The notes beneath the pieces are model-generated. The model worked only from the letters and a program-made list of their open reading frames with translations. It did no database searches and was not told the DNA's origin. A stretch of 64,000 bases of DNA from Ophiosphaerella korrae. Taxonomy: Eukaryota; Ascomycota; Dothideomycetes; Pleosporales; Phaeosphaeriaceae. The stretch lies in assembly GCA_028456385.1 (NCBI GenBank), contig JALNQF010000066.1, positions 62,001 through 126,000 on the forward strand. Direction: 5' to 3'. Positions 44,275 to 55,903 of the stretch are shown piece after piece (the stretch's first letter is position 1; every line of letters starts with the position of its first letter). The position numbers and the translations under genes were made by a program.

Positions 44275-46112
44275 ATGCCAATCATCCAGCGGCCCAACTT
44301 TAGGCTCAAGGTCGAGCAGCCCAAGTCAACATTTGCTGAAGGCAATGCACGATGGTAAGCAATGAAACTTGTAGTGGGTTCGCTATCAGCGTGTTGATGT
44401 TGCTCAGGACCAACAAAGATCTGGATCCGGTTCCTCGGCATGCGAGGAAGTGGGGCGTGACCAGCTTCCTCTCGTACTGGGTCAGCGATGCCTTTAAGTA
44501 AGCATTGAAAAACGGATAAAATTCCAACAGCCTTCTGATAGTTCCTAAGCGCTGCTTCTTGGCAATTTGCAAGTAGCATTATTGCGATTGGTACGTGCTC
44601 AACCACCACATTCTATGCGTTGTGCTGATGCCTCCAAGGCCTGACATGGCGCGAATCCCTAGGAATCGTCGCCCTAGCATTCTTTATCATATCTTTCGTT
44701 ATTGCGCTTAACGGCGCCATTGGCGTAATCCATCACACGCCTTTCCCAGTCCTGGCTCGCGCGTCCTGGGGGTTCTGGGGCTCCTATGTCGCCATCATCT
44801 CCCGTGCCATTTTAGGGATTTTTTGGTTCTCTATCCAAAGTATAAACGGTGCCAATGCTGTAAAAGTTATGCTAGGAGCAATTTGGCCTTCTTTTCTCAC
44901 ATTGCACAATGGTATACCTGAATCTCAGGGTATCGAGACAAACACGATGATCGGTTTTTTCATCTTTTGGCTGTTTAGTCTTCCCTTTCTATGCATTCAT
45001 CCAAACAACCTGAGATGGCTGTTCATGGCGAAGAGCATTATTGTGCCAATAACTTGGATCGCTATCTTGATCTGGGCTTTTGTAGCTACAGATGGCGGAG
45101 AGATGTTTGACCAGAAGGCTAAGCTATCGGGGAGCGAGTATTCATGGGCGTTTATCTCGTCTTTGACTTCAGCCATAGGAACCTTTGCGACCTTGTCTGT
45201 AAATCAGGTCAGGCATAAGTACTTTGGAACGATAAGAATAAGTGAGCTGACGACCACTAGGCTGACTTTTCGCGGTACTCGCGTGTCTCTGTCAAATGGC
45301 AGCTAATTTATGTTCCATTTCTTCCTCTGGTCTTCACTTTCATCGCTTTTATTGGCGTAGCGGCCACATCCGCTGGCGCCGTCAGATATGGAGAATTAAA
45401 TTGGGATCCAATGGCCTTGATATCGCATTGGGATTCGCGCGCCTGTCGATTTTTCGCCGCCTTTAGTTTCGCGCTCGCAGCTCTTGGTGTCAATATCTCT
45501 GCAAACTCACTTTCCGCCGCGAACGATCTGACCGCCCTTTTCCCGCAATACATCAACATTCGGCGCGGCCAATTGATCTGCGCAGTCGTCGCATGGGCGC
45601 TTGTTCCATGGAAAATTCTCAAGAGTGCGGGTAGTTTCTTGAACTTTATGGCTGCATATGCTGTGTTCTTAGGTCCAATCGCGGCAATCCTGGTCTGTGA
45701 CTTCTGGATCATCCACAAGCGCAAGTACGATACACTTGCGCTATACCAGCCGAACGGCATCTATCGGTATACTGCCGGCGTCAACTGGCGCGCTCTAGTC
45801 GCGTTCATCATTGGCGTTGTGCCCAATCTACCTGGCTTCATTCAATCCATCAATCCCAAGATCGATGCTGGAGTAGGTGCCAGGCCATACGCTTTCGGGT
45901 GGATGTTGGGATTCGTTGCTACGAGTCTGGTCTACGTGGTATTATCGCTGTGGGCCGCACCACCGATGGAGACATTTATCGAGAAATCGGTGTTACCAGA
46001 TGAGATCTATGACGAGCAAGGTATACTGGATGAAAATATCAGCACGGGAAGCGACGAAGGTGGTAGAACTGAGAAAAGTGGATTGAAAGCGAAGCTGGAC
46101 GGGATCCTGTAA
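44275..46112 (+). CDS. NCS1 nucleobase/allantoin/thiamine-type permease
   Basis: Exons 44275-44354, 44408-44497, 44550-44590, 44639-45207 and 45261-46112; 543 residues, all junctions in phase. The N-terminal NARWTNKDLDPVPRHARKWG and WVSDAFNAASWQFASSII segments are NCS1 landmarks. They are followed by GVIHHTPFPVLARASWGFWG, FSIQSINGANAV, SVNQADFSRYSR (helix 6/7 region), ANSLSAANDLTALFPQYINI (helix 8) and GPIAAILVCDFWIIHKRKYD. About twelve helices expected. Fur4/Dal4-type members import uracil, allantoin, uridine or thiamine with protons; substrate not assignable here. The acidic C-terminal tail is typical of regulated endocytosis. The gene starts only 170 bp right of the transposon end yet shows no damage. 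Confidence 0.93.
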
Positions 46113-46329
46113 GCAGTTGAACTGAAAAGGGGAGATTCAAATCAGCCTGCAGTAAAATGAGATGGATGGTGATATGTACTTTCTTGTTCAACTCTTACGA
46201 AGGCGAATACTAAGCTTTGCTTACGATTATGTGCATGATGCTAACCAGGACAGGCTCAGGTCACTTCAGCCCTCATTAGTTTGCGCGAGCCCTTCCATAG
46301 GTAGAATCTCCCGCGCGTCCGCCTCACGA
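46113..46329. other. Permease 3' flank
   Basis: Short trailer region with no recognisable frame. Confidence 0.4.
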
Positions 46330-46660
46330 ATTTTCCCGAACCATCACTGTCATCGGCCACAACGTCAACGCAGATCTCAGCATGCTGAGCAAGTCTGCTG
46401 TTGATCTTAACCACTTGCTACTTCGTTTCGAGCAGCGAGTTGAAGGATCACAACCCAGTCCATGACTGCTACAACCTTGAAAGGCCCTCGTGTTGCTTCT
46501 TTGTCCCACTTTTACCGACATCGATGAGGAAAATCCTACTACCTTGAAGCCCATACAACCTGCGCTTCATCGCATACGGTGACACGGTCCTGGATGCTGT
46601 CGACGTTGAGTCTCGCCCCGCCGTACGCAAGGGTGGTATTTCAGTAGGTACCGAGTGAGA
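46330..46660 (+). pseudogene. Relic of RNase H-like fold protein, copy 2
   Basis: Reads TITVIGHNVNADLSMLSKSA (a typical HxxxxDLxxL segment of DEDD exonuclease-like folds), then VHDCYNLE, LVLLCPTFTDIDEENPTTLK and, after a frameshift, YGDTVLDAVDVESR with VRKGGISV. It aligns with copy 1 (24323-24650: HDCYKTLVLLRCPAFIKIDE, YGDTIFVTIDVES). Stops and frameshifts make it non-functional. It ends without the DTR strand. Confidence 0.55.
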
Positions 46661-47970
46661 GTAGATACACGTCAGTTCAAACGAGTTGAGGAAAAACGAT
46701 GTTACTTGCCCAAGCAAATACGTACTGAATTCAAGAACGAGGTCGAATTCAAGGCGCTCAAAAAGCGAAGAACCTTTGTAAAAGCCTCAGTGGTTCATTG
46801 GTGCAAAATGATCAAATCGATCCTCGGTCGGTGAAGACGGAGACTTATCTACCGACGTGTGCCTAGCTAGGTGCCCCATCTGACAGCTGCATGGATATGA
46901 TTCGTAGCTGGCAGTACAATAAACGTTTAGGTCATACTATGCATCCACGCTGTGTACGCGTCGTCATCGCTTAGGAGTGCTTAGCCGTCAATTGTGCATG
47001 CGTCACCCAACCCAAAATGCTTACTTTGCCTGCTTGTGTGGCTACGTCCTGAGACCTCGATGGGCAAGACTTCTGTTTCGCAAGTCTCGCCTTGAAGATG
47101 GTGGGGTTGATGTGGAGAGGATCGGCATGGGGTTCGTGGTTCGTGGTTCGTATAATTCCGGCTTCCCAAATTAGGACAAGAGGGGGGTCCGACGACATGT
47201 CTTGCCTTCAAACACGCATCTCAGATCTCGCAAAGCTTAAAAGAACACGCAAACCCTCACCGCACCTCCAGCAATCGTAATCCTTTTGGTCGCTACTAAC
47301 TCAAGTCAGTAGGGTGCTGACGCATGCAAAAGCCGACATATGCAGGCGCGGTGTCTCTCACCTGCGCTTCCTCCGCGTTTCCCCCCCACCCTATTCTCCG
47401 AAGCCCAAAGTCTCACACTGCGCAGCTCTGCCGTTGCCCATCTGATCTTCGTTCTATATGTGCAACCTATCAAATCAACTTGTCATGTCCCTCTTTGTCC
47501 TAAACTGTTATTTTTGGCCCCATTTTACCAAAGAACTGGCTTGCGCCGCAGGGCTGAACGACTTTCCTGCACCGATAAACCCAACCCTTGGCCAATGACG
47601 TCTCTTGTGTAACTACACCAAAGACTCTGACACGTCTTGAACGCGTAAGCGTCGTGCTTGGAGTTCAATCGCGAGGGATCTTCGCCAACTGGGCTGGGAA
47701 CCTCGTGAACGGGACCCCTCCTTCATGACGGACAAGATGTAAGGCACGACGCGCCAATCACACAGGGGGCCGCGCATGTCGTGGTAAGCGTATATGAAGG
47801 TTGGCATGCGCGTGTAATTTGTGCTTTCCAGTTGCTCAAGCCCGCGCTTGCTACGAGATTCGGCAAGGTTGAGAGCTTACCCATTACGCACTTGCATCCA
47901 CCAACCATCGACATAAACATCAACAAAAACATTGGTCGAACATCAGTTATTACATTACTTCTCAATCAAT
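46661..47970. other. Stretch without a recognisable gene; promoter of GPI protein at its right end
   Basis: About 1.3 kb. Several short frames (up to 119 codons at 47781) show no motif. The last 150 bp before 47971 is rich in CA and AT, and looks like a 5' leader. Confidence 0.45.
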
Positions 47971-48740
47971 ATGAGATTAAGCTTCACAGCTCTCCTGGCA
48001 CTTGCTGCTCCCATTTTCTCTCAAAGTGTCACACCACCACCGGTACCATCGGCAACAAGCAACTGGGTCGGTCCACCATGGGCGACCACCGATCTTTCCA
48101 AGTGGTCCTCCATCTACAAATCGCTCGTCTCCGATGGTAAAATCCCATCTACCTTGACAGCCGCGCCATGGCCAACAGACGGCTGGGGCCCAGGCAGTGG
48201 CCCAGGCAGTGGCCCAGGCGGACCATGGGGAGGCCCTGGTCACGGCCCTGGAGGATCCGGCGGAGGCTCAAGATGGGGAGGTACGTCGACCTAATTTCGC
48301 CATCATTTCTCTCCGATCCAACGCAAAGACACCACTAACGTACAACAGGTCCTCACGGCCCCGGCCCATGGGGCTCATCCAACTACGGCCCTTGGAGCGA
48401 TTGGTCTACGCGTTCAGACTGGCGCAACGGACCCTGGACCGCATGGTGGGGCGGTAGTGCGTGCCCGCCATCAGACTGGCCTGGATGGACCGCTGGACCC
48501 TGGAAGTCTGTGGCGCCTTGGACTACGTGGTCGGGCTGTTCTGCAAAAACAACAGCAACGAGTATCGTAACACGGACCGTGAATGGTAGCGCAGTAGTCA
48601 CAACGGCGTTTGGATTGCAGGTTGCTGCCGCAAGTGCAGTAGCGACCGGAGGGAGTGCAGGCAATGGTGCTGATGGGGTCACAGTCGGGCTCGGAGGCGT
48701 GATTGGCGCTGCGGTTGTGGGTATCGTGCTAGGGCTGTGA
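47971..48740 (+). CDS. Gly/Trp/Pro-rich secreted GPI-anchored protein
   Basis: Exons 47971-48280 and 48349-48740 (intron GTACGT...CTAAC...CAG); 233 residues. A signal peptide (MRLSFTALLALAAPIFSQ) is followed by a short ordered region (WATTDLSKWSSIYKSLVSDG), a Gly/Pro/Trp-rich low-complexity stretch (PGSGPGSGPGGPWGGPGHGP), a Trp-rich domain with two Cys (SACPPSDWPGWTAGPW ... WSGCSAK), a Ser/Thr/Ala stretch and a hydrophobic C-terminus (GGVIGAAVVGIVLGL) preceded by small residues GNGADG. That ending is the pattern for GPI attachment at the plasma membrane or wall. Function unknown. The regular spacing of Trp in the middle suggests a wall-binding surface, which is a guess. Confidence 0.82.
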
Positions 48741-49479
48741 GACGGAGGTTATTCAATATGGGTGAGATGTGATCATTGATATTCATGTTTGATGAGGAGT
48801 GAGGATATACCCTGCATTTCCTAGTGGAAGTAAAGGCGTGCCACGATTACGTTCGTTGATGATAGGATTAATGTGTTCATGTTGCATTCACATTGTGCCT
48901 ACCCACCAATTAGAAAGGTGGGGAATGATCGTTCATATACTGGTTGGAGACCGCAACCAGCGTTATCTTCCATGGCTAGATGGGAAGGGATCACACGAGT
49001 CGCAAAGCAAACGAGATCAACTCAACTGAAGTGTTTCAAACACCAATGCATCTATCACACCATTGCTTAGCTACTATCAGGCATGCTAAGAGTCAATAGG
49101 GTGGCAGAAACGTTCTCGAATTCGTTGATTGAAGAAAACTGCATGCAACTAAATACGTATTCACCACCTAATCTATTCTACTCCAGCCAAAACGATCAAA
49201 TACCGCAATGCTAAGTCCCCAATGGTCGGGAGGGTCTCGTACTCTGAGCATCACAGGCAGAGCGAGAGACATTGAGAAGGGTCTGGTATCATCAGTAGCA
49301 GTGACTTAACTGTAAGGCCGTAGAGGGCCCAGCTTCAATACTCACGAGTAGAGCGGTCGAGGTTTGGTCGAAGTTTTGGCCTCGCTACGCAACAGTTCGG
49401 GAAGGCCCGTAGAGAATTCGGGACACTGGCGAGTGGAATAAGTGATCGTAGTAGACGCATTATCTCGTCTGTGGCCATC
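48741..49479. other. Stretch without a recognisable gene
   Basis: 3' flank of the GPI-protein gene then AT-rich sequence. Confidence 0.4.
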
Positions 49480-49714
49480 TCCTGTGCAGCATCAGTGATT
49501 GGCACTCAACTTGGATCAGGTGAGGATTGTATCACGAACCATGGTTGGAGGATTGATGATGGAGTCTGGTTCTAGCCGCAAGGGCATTCCTCCAACCGTC
49601 AACGAGGTGGCAGTCTATGTCGACACACGCACATTCAAGGCAATCACGGGGCCTTACCTGAAAGCAGGCGTTGACAGGTCGCTATTGGAAGCGAACTACA
49701 AGGAGAATAGGTAG
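49480..49714 (+). pseudogene. Relic of RNase H-like fold protein, copy 3
   Basis: The frame reads MMESGSSRKGIPPTVNEVAV YVDTRTFKAI and then runs on to a stop. The VES-xx-KG-xxx-TVNEVAV-x-V-DTRTFK pattern matches copy 1 (VESCSASGKG, TVNKVAVSVLDTRMFKG). Only the first two strands of the fold remain. Directly followed at 49720 by the degenerate AT-rich repeat also seen at 36867. Confidence 0.5.
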
Positions 49715-52376
49715 TGCTAGCTCTCGGTAAACTGAAAAAGTGGAAGATTCATTCTTTTCACATAAATACTTAGTTGTATACGATAGGCCGTATAATACGT
49801 AGTTATTCGACTAAAAACCTTGAATTACTCCTGCTATACTTATAACCATTGTGAAAATGACTTACAGGGGTTTTGGAAATCGTACAAATTGTTTTTAATA
49901 TGGTGCCAAACGAACGCGTGCATGACGGGAGATCTGTAGCTTTGCAGACTAAGACTCTACTACGTCGTCAATCGGCACCCCCAGACATTCGTACACGTCT
50001 CTGAGAACTCTAGATACATGACATAACCCTAATCACTAACGTATATCCTTCAATCCAACGTAGAACCTTAGTCATTGTTTCTTATCTACAGCCGCGCCAT
50101 CAGTAGGCAGGTCCAGTGTTGTCAACACCTAATCTAGCGCAGTGCTTGACATATTCGAAAGCTGATAGGGCGATGCAGGAAATCGTAGGACGTCGGCGTT
50201 TATTATAAGTTCACGGAGTGCGGTAAGAGGAGCGTCAGATCTTCCGATAGCAGAGTTTTGAAGGCGGGTAATAGAATTGTACTCGCTGTTAACAATAGCC
50301 AGTTAGCAGATAATCAGGACATCTAAATAGTATCCACTCACATTGCCTGATAACCTGTGGTGATATCTGTGCGGAGTTGCTGCATCTGTTGCTGTATCGC
50401 AAGATTTCTGCAAAGCTGTAATCGTACCATTGACACATTTTTTTCTATTTGGAGTAGGTGTTATTCTGATTTGGATGCTTTTAGAAAGCTGAAATCATAT
50501 CATTCTCCATTTTCTTGCTACATCAACAGTCACACCTACTGTGACACAACCGAGCACGCCTGCCTTACAGTGAATTGATGACGAATTCTGGCCTGACACC
50601 CTGTATGTTACTGCCATATTATAATAGCTGCCGATTGTGACTTTGAATTCGCTTCCCTTCACTCGATGAAGGGAGGACCCCCTCATGCCATACTTAACCC
50701 CGTCTCTACCCCGTCTTCAATTCTTCTTCATCACTCACCTTCATCACAATCATCACCACGCCACCACTACCACCACCGCACTACCTCTCCGTGCACTCAA
50801 TTGCCCCGATCAGAACCTGCCAACATGGTTCTGTTGTTTAGAGGATGGCGGTGTTTGAGCGTTGTTATGACCTGTGCTGAAGGTGGTCCGTACCTAGGGT
50901 ATATGGGGTGGATACCACAACCTCTTAGTCCTTACACAATTAATCAACATTCTCATAACAGGTTAGATACCGGATTCCCAATTGCCTTGATGAACTAATC
51001 GCTGATCCTCGAGCAGAACTCTCAAAATGCCACCAAGACCAACTCGAGCTCAGCACTAAATGGTGCGTCGTCCTCTTCAACAACCAAATCTTCAGTGGAG
51101 CCTTCCATGGGCTTTCCCGAACCTGGTCCTATGACGGATTCGCCTGTTCGTCATTCAAACCCTTCTTCAATACTTGACCACGACCATGATGACTGCCCTC
51201 ACCACGACCGTCCTTTCCCACGACCAAATTGCGACCACAGAGCACGAAACATATTGCTGTTCACTGCCACTACATTCGTGAGAGGCTTTTGGTCACGTAG
51301 CTACTTAGTCTTTACAGAATTAATCAACATTCTCATCATAACATGCTAGAGGAAGTTAAGATGGCTCAGCGTTGTTTGTGGCCAGTGCTGGATGATCTGT
51401 ACCTATCGTATTTCAGATGACATCGTGGCTTCTGCAGACGCTACTCAAATAACCATATTATACATAACAGAATATACTACAAAGAGATGTAACTAGGATC
51501 CTAAGATTACTTAAGAATTACTTATAGATACCGCGAAAAAAAAACACTGCTCGCACCAACTTGTCTGAAAAACTTTCCCCAGGGTCACAACACGACCTCG
51601 TTCGCGTTCGGGCGCACACCGTTGGTGCAAGCCTTTACTTTTGCGTCGCCTGTAGCCTATTCCCCTTCGCCTCATGCATAAAGACTTTCGTGTAGTAGCC
51701 GGTATGCGTGGGGTCGGTGTTGCCCGCGGACGATACGAGGTAGTGGTAATAGCTGGATTCGTCATCACTATTATAACTTCTAGTAGAGTTGGTGTAGGTT
51801 CGGTGTCAATTCGATAAAGGGACGGATCTGAGCGTGATAGCGAGTCACGAGAGAAGCACAATTGAGCGAGTCGGAGTGTTTGCTACAATTGATTCAGGTT
51901 TACATACTACATGTTCCTTTGCCACGAGCTTGTTCTTCGTGTCCTTTTCAGCTCAGTCTCATAGCATCATTTGTGTAATGGTTTTTGGGTCGAGTTCAAG
52001 AGAAAAGTCTGATTTGGTGGTACATATCTCGGTCTCGAGCGTACAATTTCGCTCATTGCTCCATCTTCACCTTACTGAAGATAATCAATCAAGCATAAAA
52101 TTAAATGCTACAGAGCGTCACCAATCAACATCGGAGTCCCTCCGGATGTATCAAGGTTACAATGCCTTCAAGCAGCTTCTGCTCTCGCCTTTCACCTCAG
52201 CTCTGTAAAAAATTAAATTCACAACATTTGCTAGGCACTAGTTACAGCAAACGAAGCATATGTATTGCACAAATTTTCACCTTCAACTTTACTCCACCTC
52301 ACCGTGACATCGCGAACACACAACCACGCCGCCGCCTTGCTGTGTCAATAAATACCCAACAAGCTTTACTAACACA
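49715..52376. other. Gene-poor stretch with degenerate repeats
   Basis: No recognisable gene over 2.6 kb. 49720-49865 resembles 36867-37010. Two segments, about 50825-50965 and 51290-51410, share cttagtc-ttacacaattaat-like and gcgttgtt..gac/gtgctg pieces, suggesting an old local duplication. Confidence 0.4.
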
Positions 52377-53675
52377 ATGGATACAGAACCAGACCCCGAC
52401 CCCCAACCTCCCAGCACCCCCAAACGCTCCGCAGACTCGATGTCGCCCCCAACCACACCTTCAACCACGCCCTCGACCCCACCCGCCACTCCCCCAACCC
52501 AAATCCTATACCGCCACACCCACCGCCGCCGCCGCCCCATCGCCGCCCCAACCTGGGGCCTAGACAGCACCCCGCACACCCCGCACACCCCGCAGTCCGC
52601 ACGCGAGCCCTTCAACATCTACAAAGCACTCCTGCGACACCCAAACCTTTTCTTCCAGTTCTGCATCCGGCTGCCATACGCGTCCATCATCGCACTATAC
52701 GCTACCGACAAGGAGTTCCACTACCGCCTCAACAAGTACAGCGTGTCATTGATACACGACTACGCGCGGTACCATGCGCCATTTGCTAGCTTCGTGTTTA
52801 GCTGGGTGTTGCATCCTGAGGTGTGCATTTCGGACCCGATGCTACGACCCATGGATGGCAGGGCATGGCTGGCGCGCGATGTGCCTGGGTTTAGATGGGT
52901 GGGCATGGTCCTGTGGCGCGAGCGGGTTGTGCGCGGGATTCTGACTGCGCTTGCGGTAGCGGGGCATCGAGTGCCTGCGGGCATGGCACGGGTGCTGTGT
53001 AAGTACTGGGCACTGATGGAAGTGCGGGCGTCGGAGTTGAGGCAGGGGTTTGTGCGGGACAAGAGGATCTGGTCGGATGGAGATGTGGTTGCGTTTCAGC
53101 TGCTGCTTATCAAGCTCGATATGCTGTTTGCGGATCCGAGGGATGAGGTTAAGCCGGGGGGGTTGGCACATTTGTTGCTTACGCAGAAGGGGTTGGGGAA
53201 GATGTGGAGGATTCTGAGGGGGAAGAAAGAGTTGGAATATGATACTGTGAGGGACATGTTGATGAAGTGCTATCACAATGGCGAGGACTTGAATCTTGAT
53301 GATCATCCCATGCTCGTGGATGCAGTTGAGTTGCACACGGAAGAGGAGGAGGCTGAGTGGGGTATCTTGATGAAAGAGGGATGGCATAAGAATGGGAGGC
53401 GCATGGAAAGTGCTGTTGAGGTGATCATTAGAGAGGGTGTTAGGAGGGGATTGAATGTCCAACGGTACTATGTCGATTTTGTGCGATATGGGTACCAGGA
53501 TTTGTCAGGCAAAAATCTCCCGATGATAAGAAAGTGGAGAGCCAACAAGAAGAAGATGGTGGTGCGAGATGGTTGGCCGGGCCGGAAGCCAAGGAACAAA
53601 GTCATTGCCGACTTGGATAAGCGTCTTCTCGGTATTGTAGTGGTAGAGGTCGCCCCGGTGGACCCCAATGCTTGA
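52377..53675 (+). CDS. Conserved fungal protein of unknown function
   Basis: Single-exon gene of 432 residues. The first 75 residues are Pro/Thr/Ser-rich and disordered (PPTTPSTTPSTPPATPPT). The rest is ordered, starting with an F-box-like helical block, LFFQFCIRLPYASIIALYAT then DKEFHYRLNKYSVSLIHDYA. It continues with very conserved-looking LRPMDGRAWLARDVPGFRWV, LLLTQKGLGKMWRIL and ESAVEVIIREGVRRGLNVQR, then YYVDFVRYGYQD. I know this pattern as a widespread uncharacterised family in filamentous ascomycetes; no enzymatic motif is visible. No signal peptide or membrane segment. Convergent with the AMP-binding gene, 379 bp between stop codons. Confidence 0.88.
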   Translation: MDTEPDPDPQPPSTPKRSADSMSPPTTPSTTPSTPPATPPTQILYRHTHRRRRPIAAPTWGLDSTPHTPHTPQSAREPFNIYKALLRHPNLFFQFCIRLPYASIIALYATDKEFHYRLNKYSVSLIHDYARYHAPFASFVFSWVLHPEVCISDPMLRPMDGRAWLARDVPGFRWVGMVLWRERVVRGILTALAVAGHRVPAGMARVLCKYWALMEVRASELRQGFVRDKRIWSDGDVVAFQLLLIKLDMLFADPRDEVKPGGLAHLLLTQKGLGKMWRILRGKKELEYDTVRDMLMKCYHNGEDLNLDDHPMLVDAVELHTEEEEAEWGILMKEGWHKNGRRMESAVEVIIREGVRRGLNVQRYYVDFVRYGYQDLSGKNLPMIRKWRANKKKMVVRDGWPGRKPRNKVIADLDKRLLGIVVVEVAPVDPNA

Positions 53676-54054
53676 AGGATCGCCATTGACGCACCTCAAA
53701 TCACACAGTAATTGTCCTGTATAGTAGAACACCCTCTTCTCACGGTGCAGTGGCTTTTGGCCACTATAGTACATTGCCGTGTCCTCTGTTTTGTGTGCAA
53801 AAAAAAAAAAAAAAGCTTCATGCTCGTCGTCGAAGGGCAGCACTGTGGTTCGGGGCTTTTTTTTTTTTGACTTGAGTGATGGAGCTAAACAGGGTTAGGA
53901 ATCTAGTTAGCAGGTAAGTGGAGGTCGTACAAGAAGACGAAGAAGACTTTGTCGCTATGACATTTCATATCATTTGACCAATGATGTATTTCCACGGTTG
54001 AATTCACAAAAAGGAGCAAGAGGTCATTCCTACCGAAGTTTACGGATAAACTAT
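53676..54054. other. Convergent intergenic with homopolymer runs
   Basis: Contains an A run of about 16 at 53799-53814 and a T run of about 10 at 53860-53869 in opposite orientation, between converging gene ends. They could be polyadenylation-associated or slippage-prone tracts; sequencing of such runs is unreliable. Confidence 0.5.
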
Positions 54055-55903
54055 CTACACATATGCCAATGTGTGATCCTCTTGGATAGTGGCTGCTAAA
54101 GTTAACAATACTCTAAGACATGGGAAGATATCATAACTCACCATTCACCCCCAAGGCCGCTTCACCTCCAACAACCGTTGACCCGGTGACGAAAAGTTCG
54201 CCCACAGATTGGTCATCAGTTGTTCTATGTTGGGGCGTATCCTTCAACTTGATCTCCAGACTGCTTAGTGGAACACCAAAGTGGCTGTGCTTGTTTGATG
54301 GCCCTGTTCCTCTCCTGTAATCGTAAACGTTAGTCTGTGCAACAGCGCCGGCGACCTTGGCGGCTGTCAATGCATATACAACACGGGCGTTGGTGAAGAT
54401 GCGCAGATCTGACAGGTCGTTTGAAGTTAACGGAGGCGTGTTCAGTCCGGCTCGTTCAGAAATGAATAGAAGACGTAGTTTTCCTGGGGTGGTACCAATG
54501 GTTGCTCGGAAGGGCGCATTGAGTCGAGAGACAAAGGTCTCGGTGGGCAGGCGACCGGCGGTAAGCGAACGAGTTTCAAGATAATGCGCAAGTTTCTTAG
54601 GGCCGCTTGTGACTGAGGCAGTTGTTGTGCTGTGAAGCTTTGCTGCGGTCTCAGCAGAAACGACTGCGATGGAAGGAGCAATGGAGCGACTGGCTAGAGT
54701 GAGGTCCACACCAGGTCCAGCTACCGAGTTTATGAAGACGGTAGAATGGGAGAACAATGCAGCAAGGGTGAGACACAAACTGTAAGAGTGGGTGAAGGCA
54801 TCAGCAGGCAAGAACGAATCGGAGGCGTTAAAGCGCTGGGCGGCAGGTAACGCGGTGATAAGGGAGCCTACGGCAGCAGCCAGGTTCTAGCATGGTTAGA
54901 AGGCGGAGTATAGTGAAAGAAGGAAGATATATTACCTGCTGGGTAAATTCAACGATCTCAGCGGCCTTGCCAACCGTCTCCTGCCAGAGAAAGACGACAT
55001 TAGGAGCTTTATCGGTAGTGGTTGGCAGGGCTGCTGCTGCAGCTTGCTGGTCTTGCACGAGCTCATGCCATACTGAGACATCAATTTTTCCGCCAATGCC
55101 TTCTGGAACTTCACTCCAGTCCATGTGCCTGCTCGTCTCCTCTACGGTCCAGATAATCTGGCGCAAACCAGGGGCTCCTTGGATGACGTCGGCAAGGGGT
55201 ACGGAGCCGGCTCCGGCAATCAAAGCATCCGCCCCGGTCTGAACAAGAAAGTCGACAAGGACAGGATGTGGCTGGTTGTAGGGAATGAGGATAGGAGTGA
55301 AGCCATAGAAAGCGCCTGCGAAGAGGGCAGCTAGGAATTCGACGCTGTTGGGCAGATAGATGGCGACTCTCTTGGCGCCGTGTTGCTGCAAGTGCTTGCC
55401 AATGATGGCGATCTCTTTGGAGATGGTATCGATTTTGTGCTCAGAAACGCCGCCCTTGCCAAAGACGCTCACGATCGTAGCAGTACCACTTGACAAAGCC
55501 CCCTTCTCGAGCGGAATCTCGCCAGTAACGCGTTGCCAGATGTCTCTCAGGTCGCCGTCTTTGCCGGCAGAGTACATAGGCGTGCCCGGAGGCCTCACGG
55601 CAAGGCCGGTCCGGAGAGGATCTTGGGTGTGTCAGCACACAACAGTCAAGACGAATACCAGAACTGCTTACAGCCATGGGGAGTTTCGGGAGATCTGAAG
55701 ACGGCAGACTCGCCAGGCTGCCTCACATACGACGCCTGTGCCTGTCGTGCGAGCAGCAGTGGGTGGGTGTCGGCATCCGCGCTGTCGTGCATAACCCAGC
55801 CAACGAAGCCGAGAATGCCGACGGTGATGATGGACGAGTAGAGGTTCCAGCCAGCCAGAAGATCGGCAAGGGCGCCGTCTAGCTGTTGAAGTAAGGCTGC
55901 CAT
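54055..55903 (-). CDS. Membrane-anchored AMP-binding-family protein with degenerate catalytic motifs
   Basis: Exons 55672-55903, 54936-55621, 54142-54886 and 54055-54092; 566 residues, all in phase; the last exon encodes only a dozen residues (ATIQEDHTLAYV). A hydrophobic anchor (NLYSSIITVGILGFVGWVMH) is near residues 19-38. The adenylate-forming domain follows: RVAIYLPNSVEFLAALFAGA and FYGFTPILIPYNQPHPVL. Where acyl-CoA synthetases have the P-loop YTSGTTGxPKG, this protein has VVFLWQETVGKAAEIVEFTQ. The later YGxTE motif is replaced by YALTAAKVAGAVAQTNVYDY. The chain stops shortly after GELFVTGSTVVGG, so the C-terminal domain with the catalytic Lys is absent. Family membership is clear; activity as a CoA ligase is doubtful. 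Confidence 0.85.

Noticed and set aside
44136..44609. 157-codon minus-strand open frame
   Set aside because: Antisense to the first exons of the NCS1 permease, which splice in phase on the plus strand.
46977..47280. Overlapping small frames on both strands as a gene
   Set aside because: No motif, no codon bias and no splice partners; consistent with chance in a non-coding stretch.
49499..49714. Short intact gene of 71 codons
   Set aside because: The frame begins and ends in the middle of an RNase H-like fold and matches two other broken copies, so it is a relic.
52842..53462. 206-codon minus-strand frame
   Set aside because: Antisense to the single-exon conserved gene at 52377-53675; Pro/His-rich shadow.
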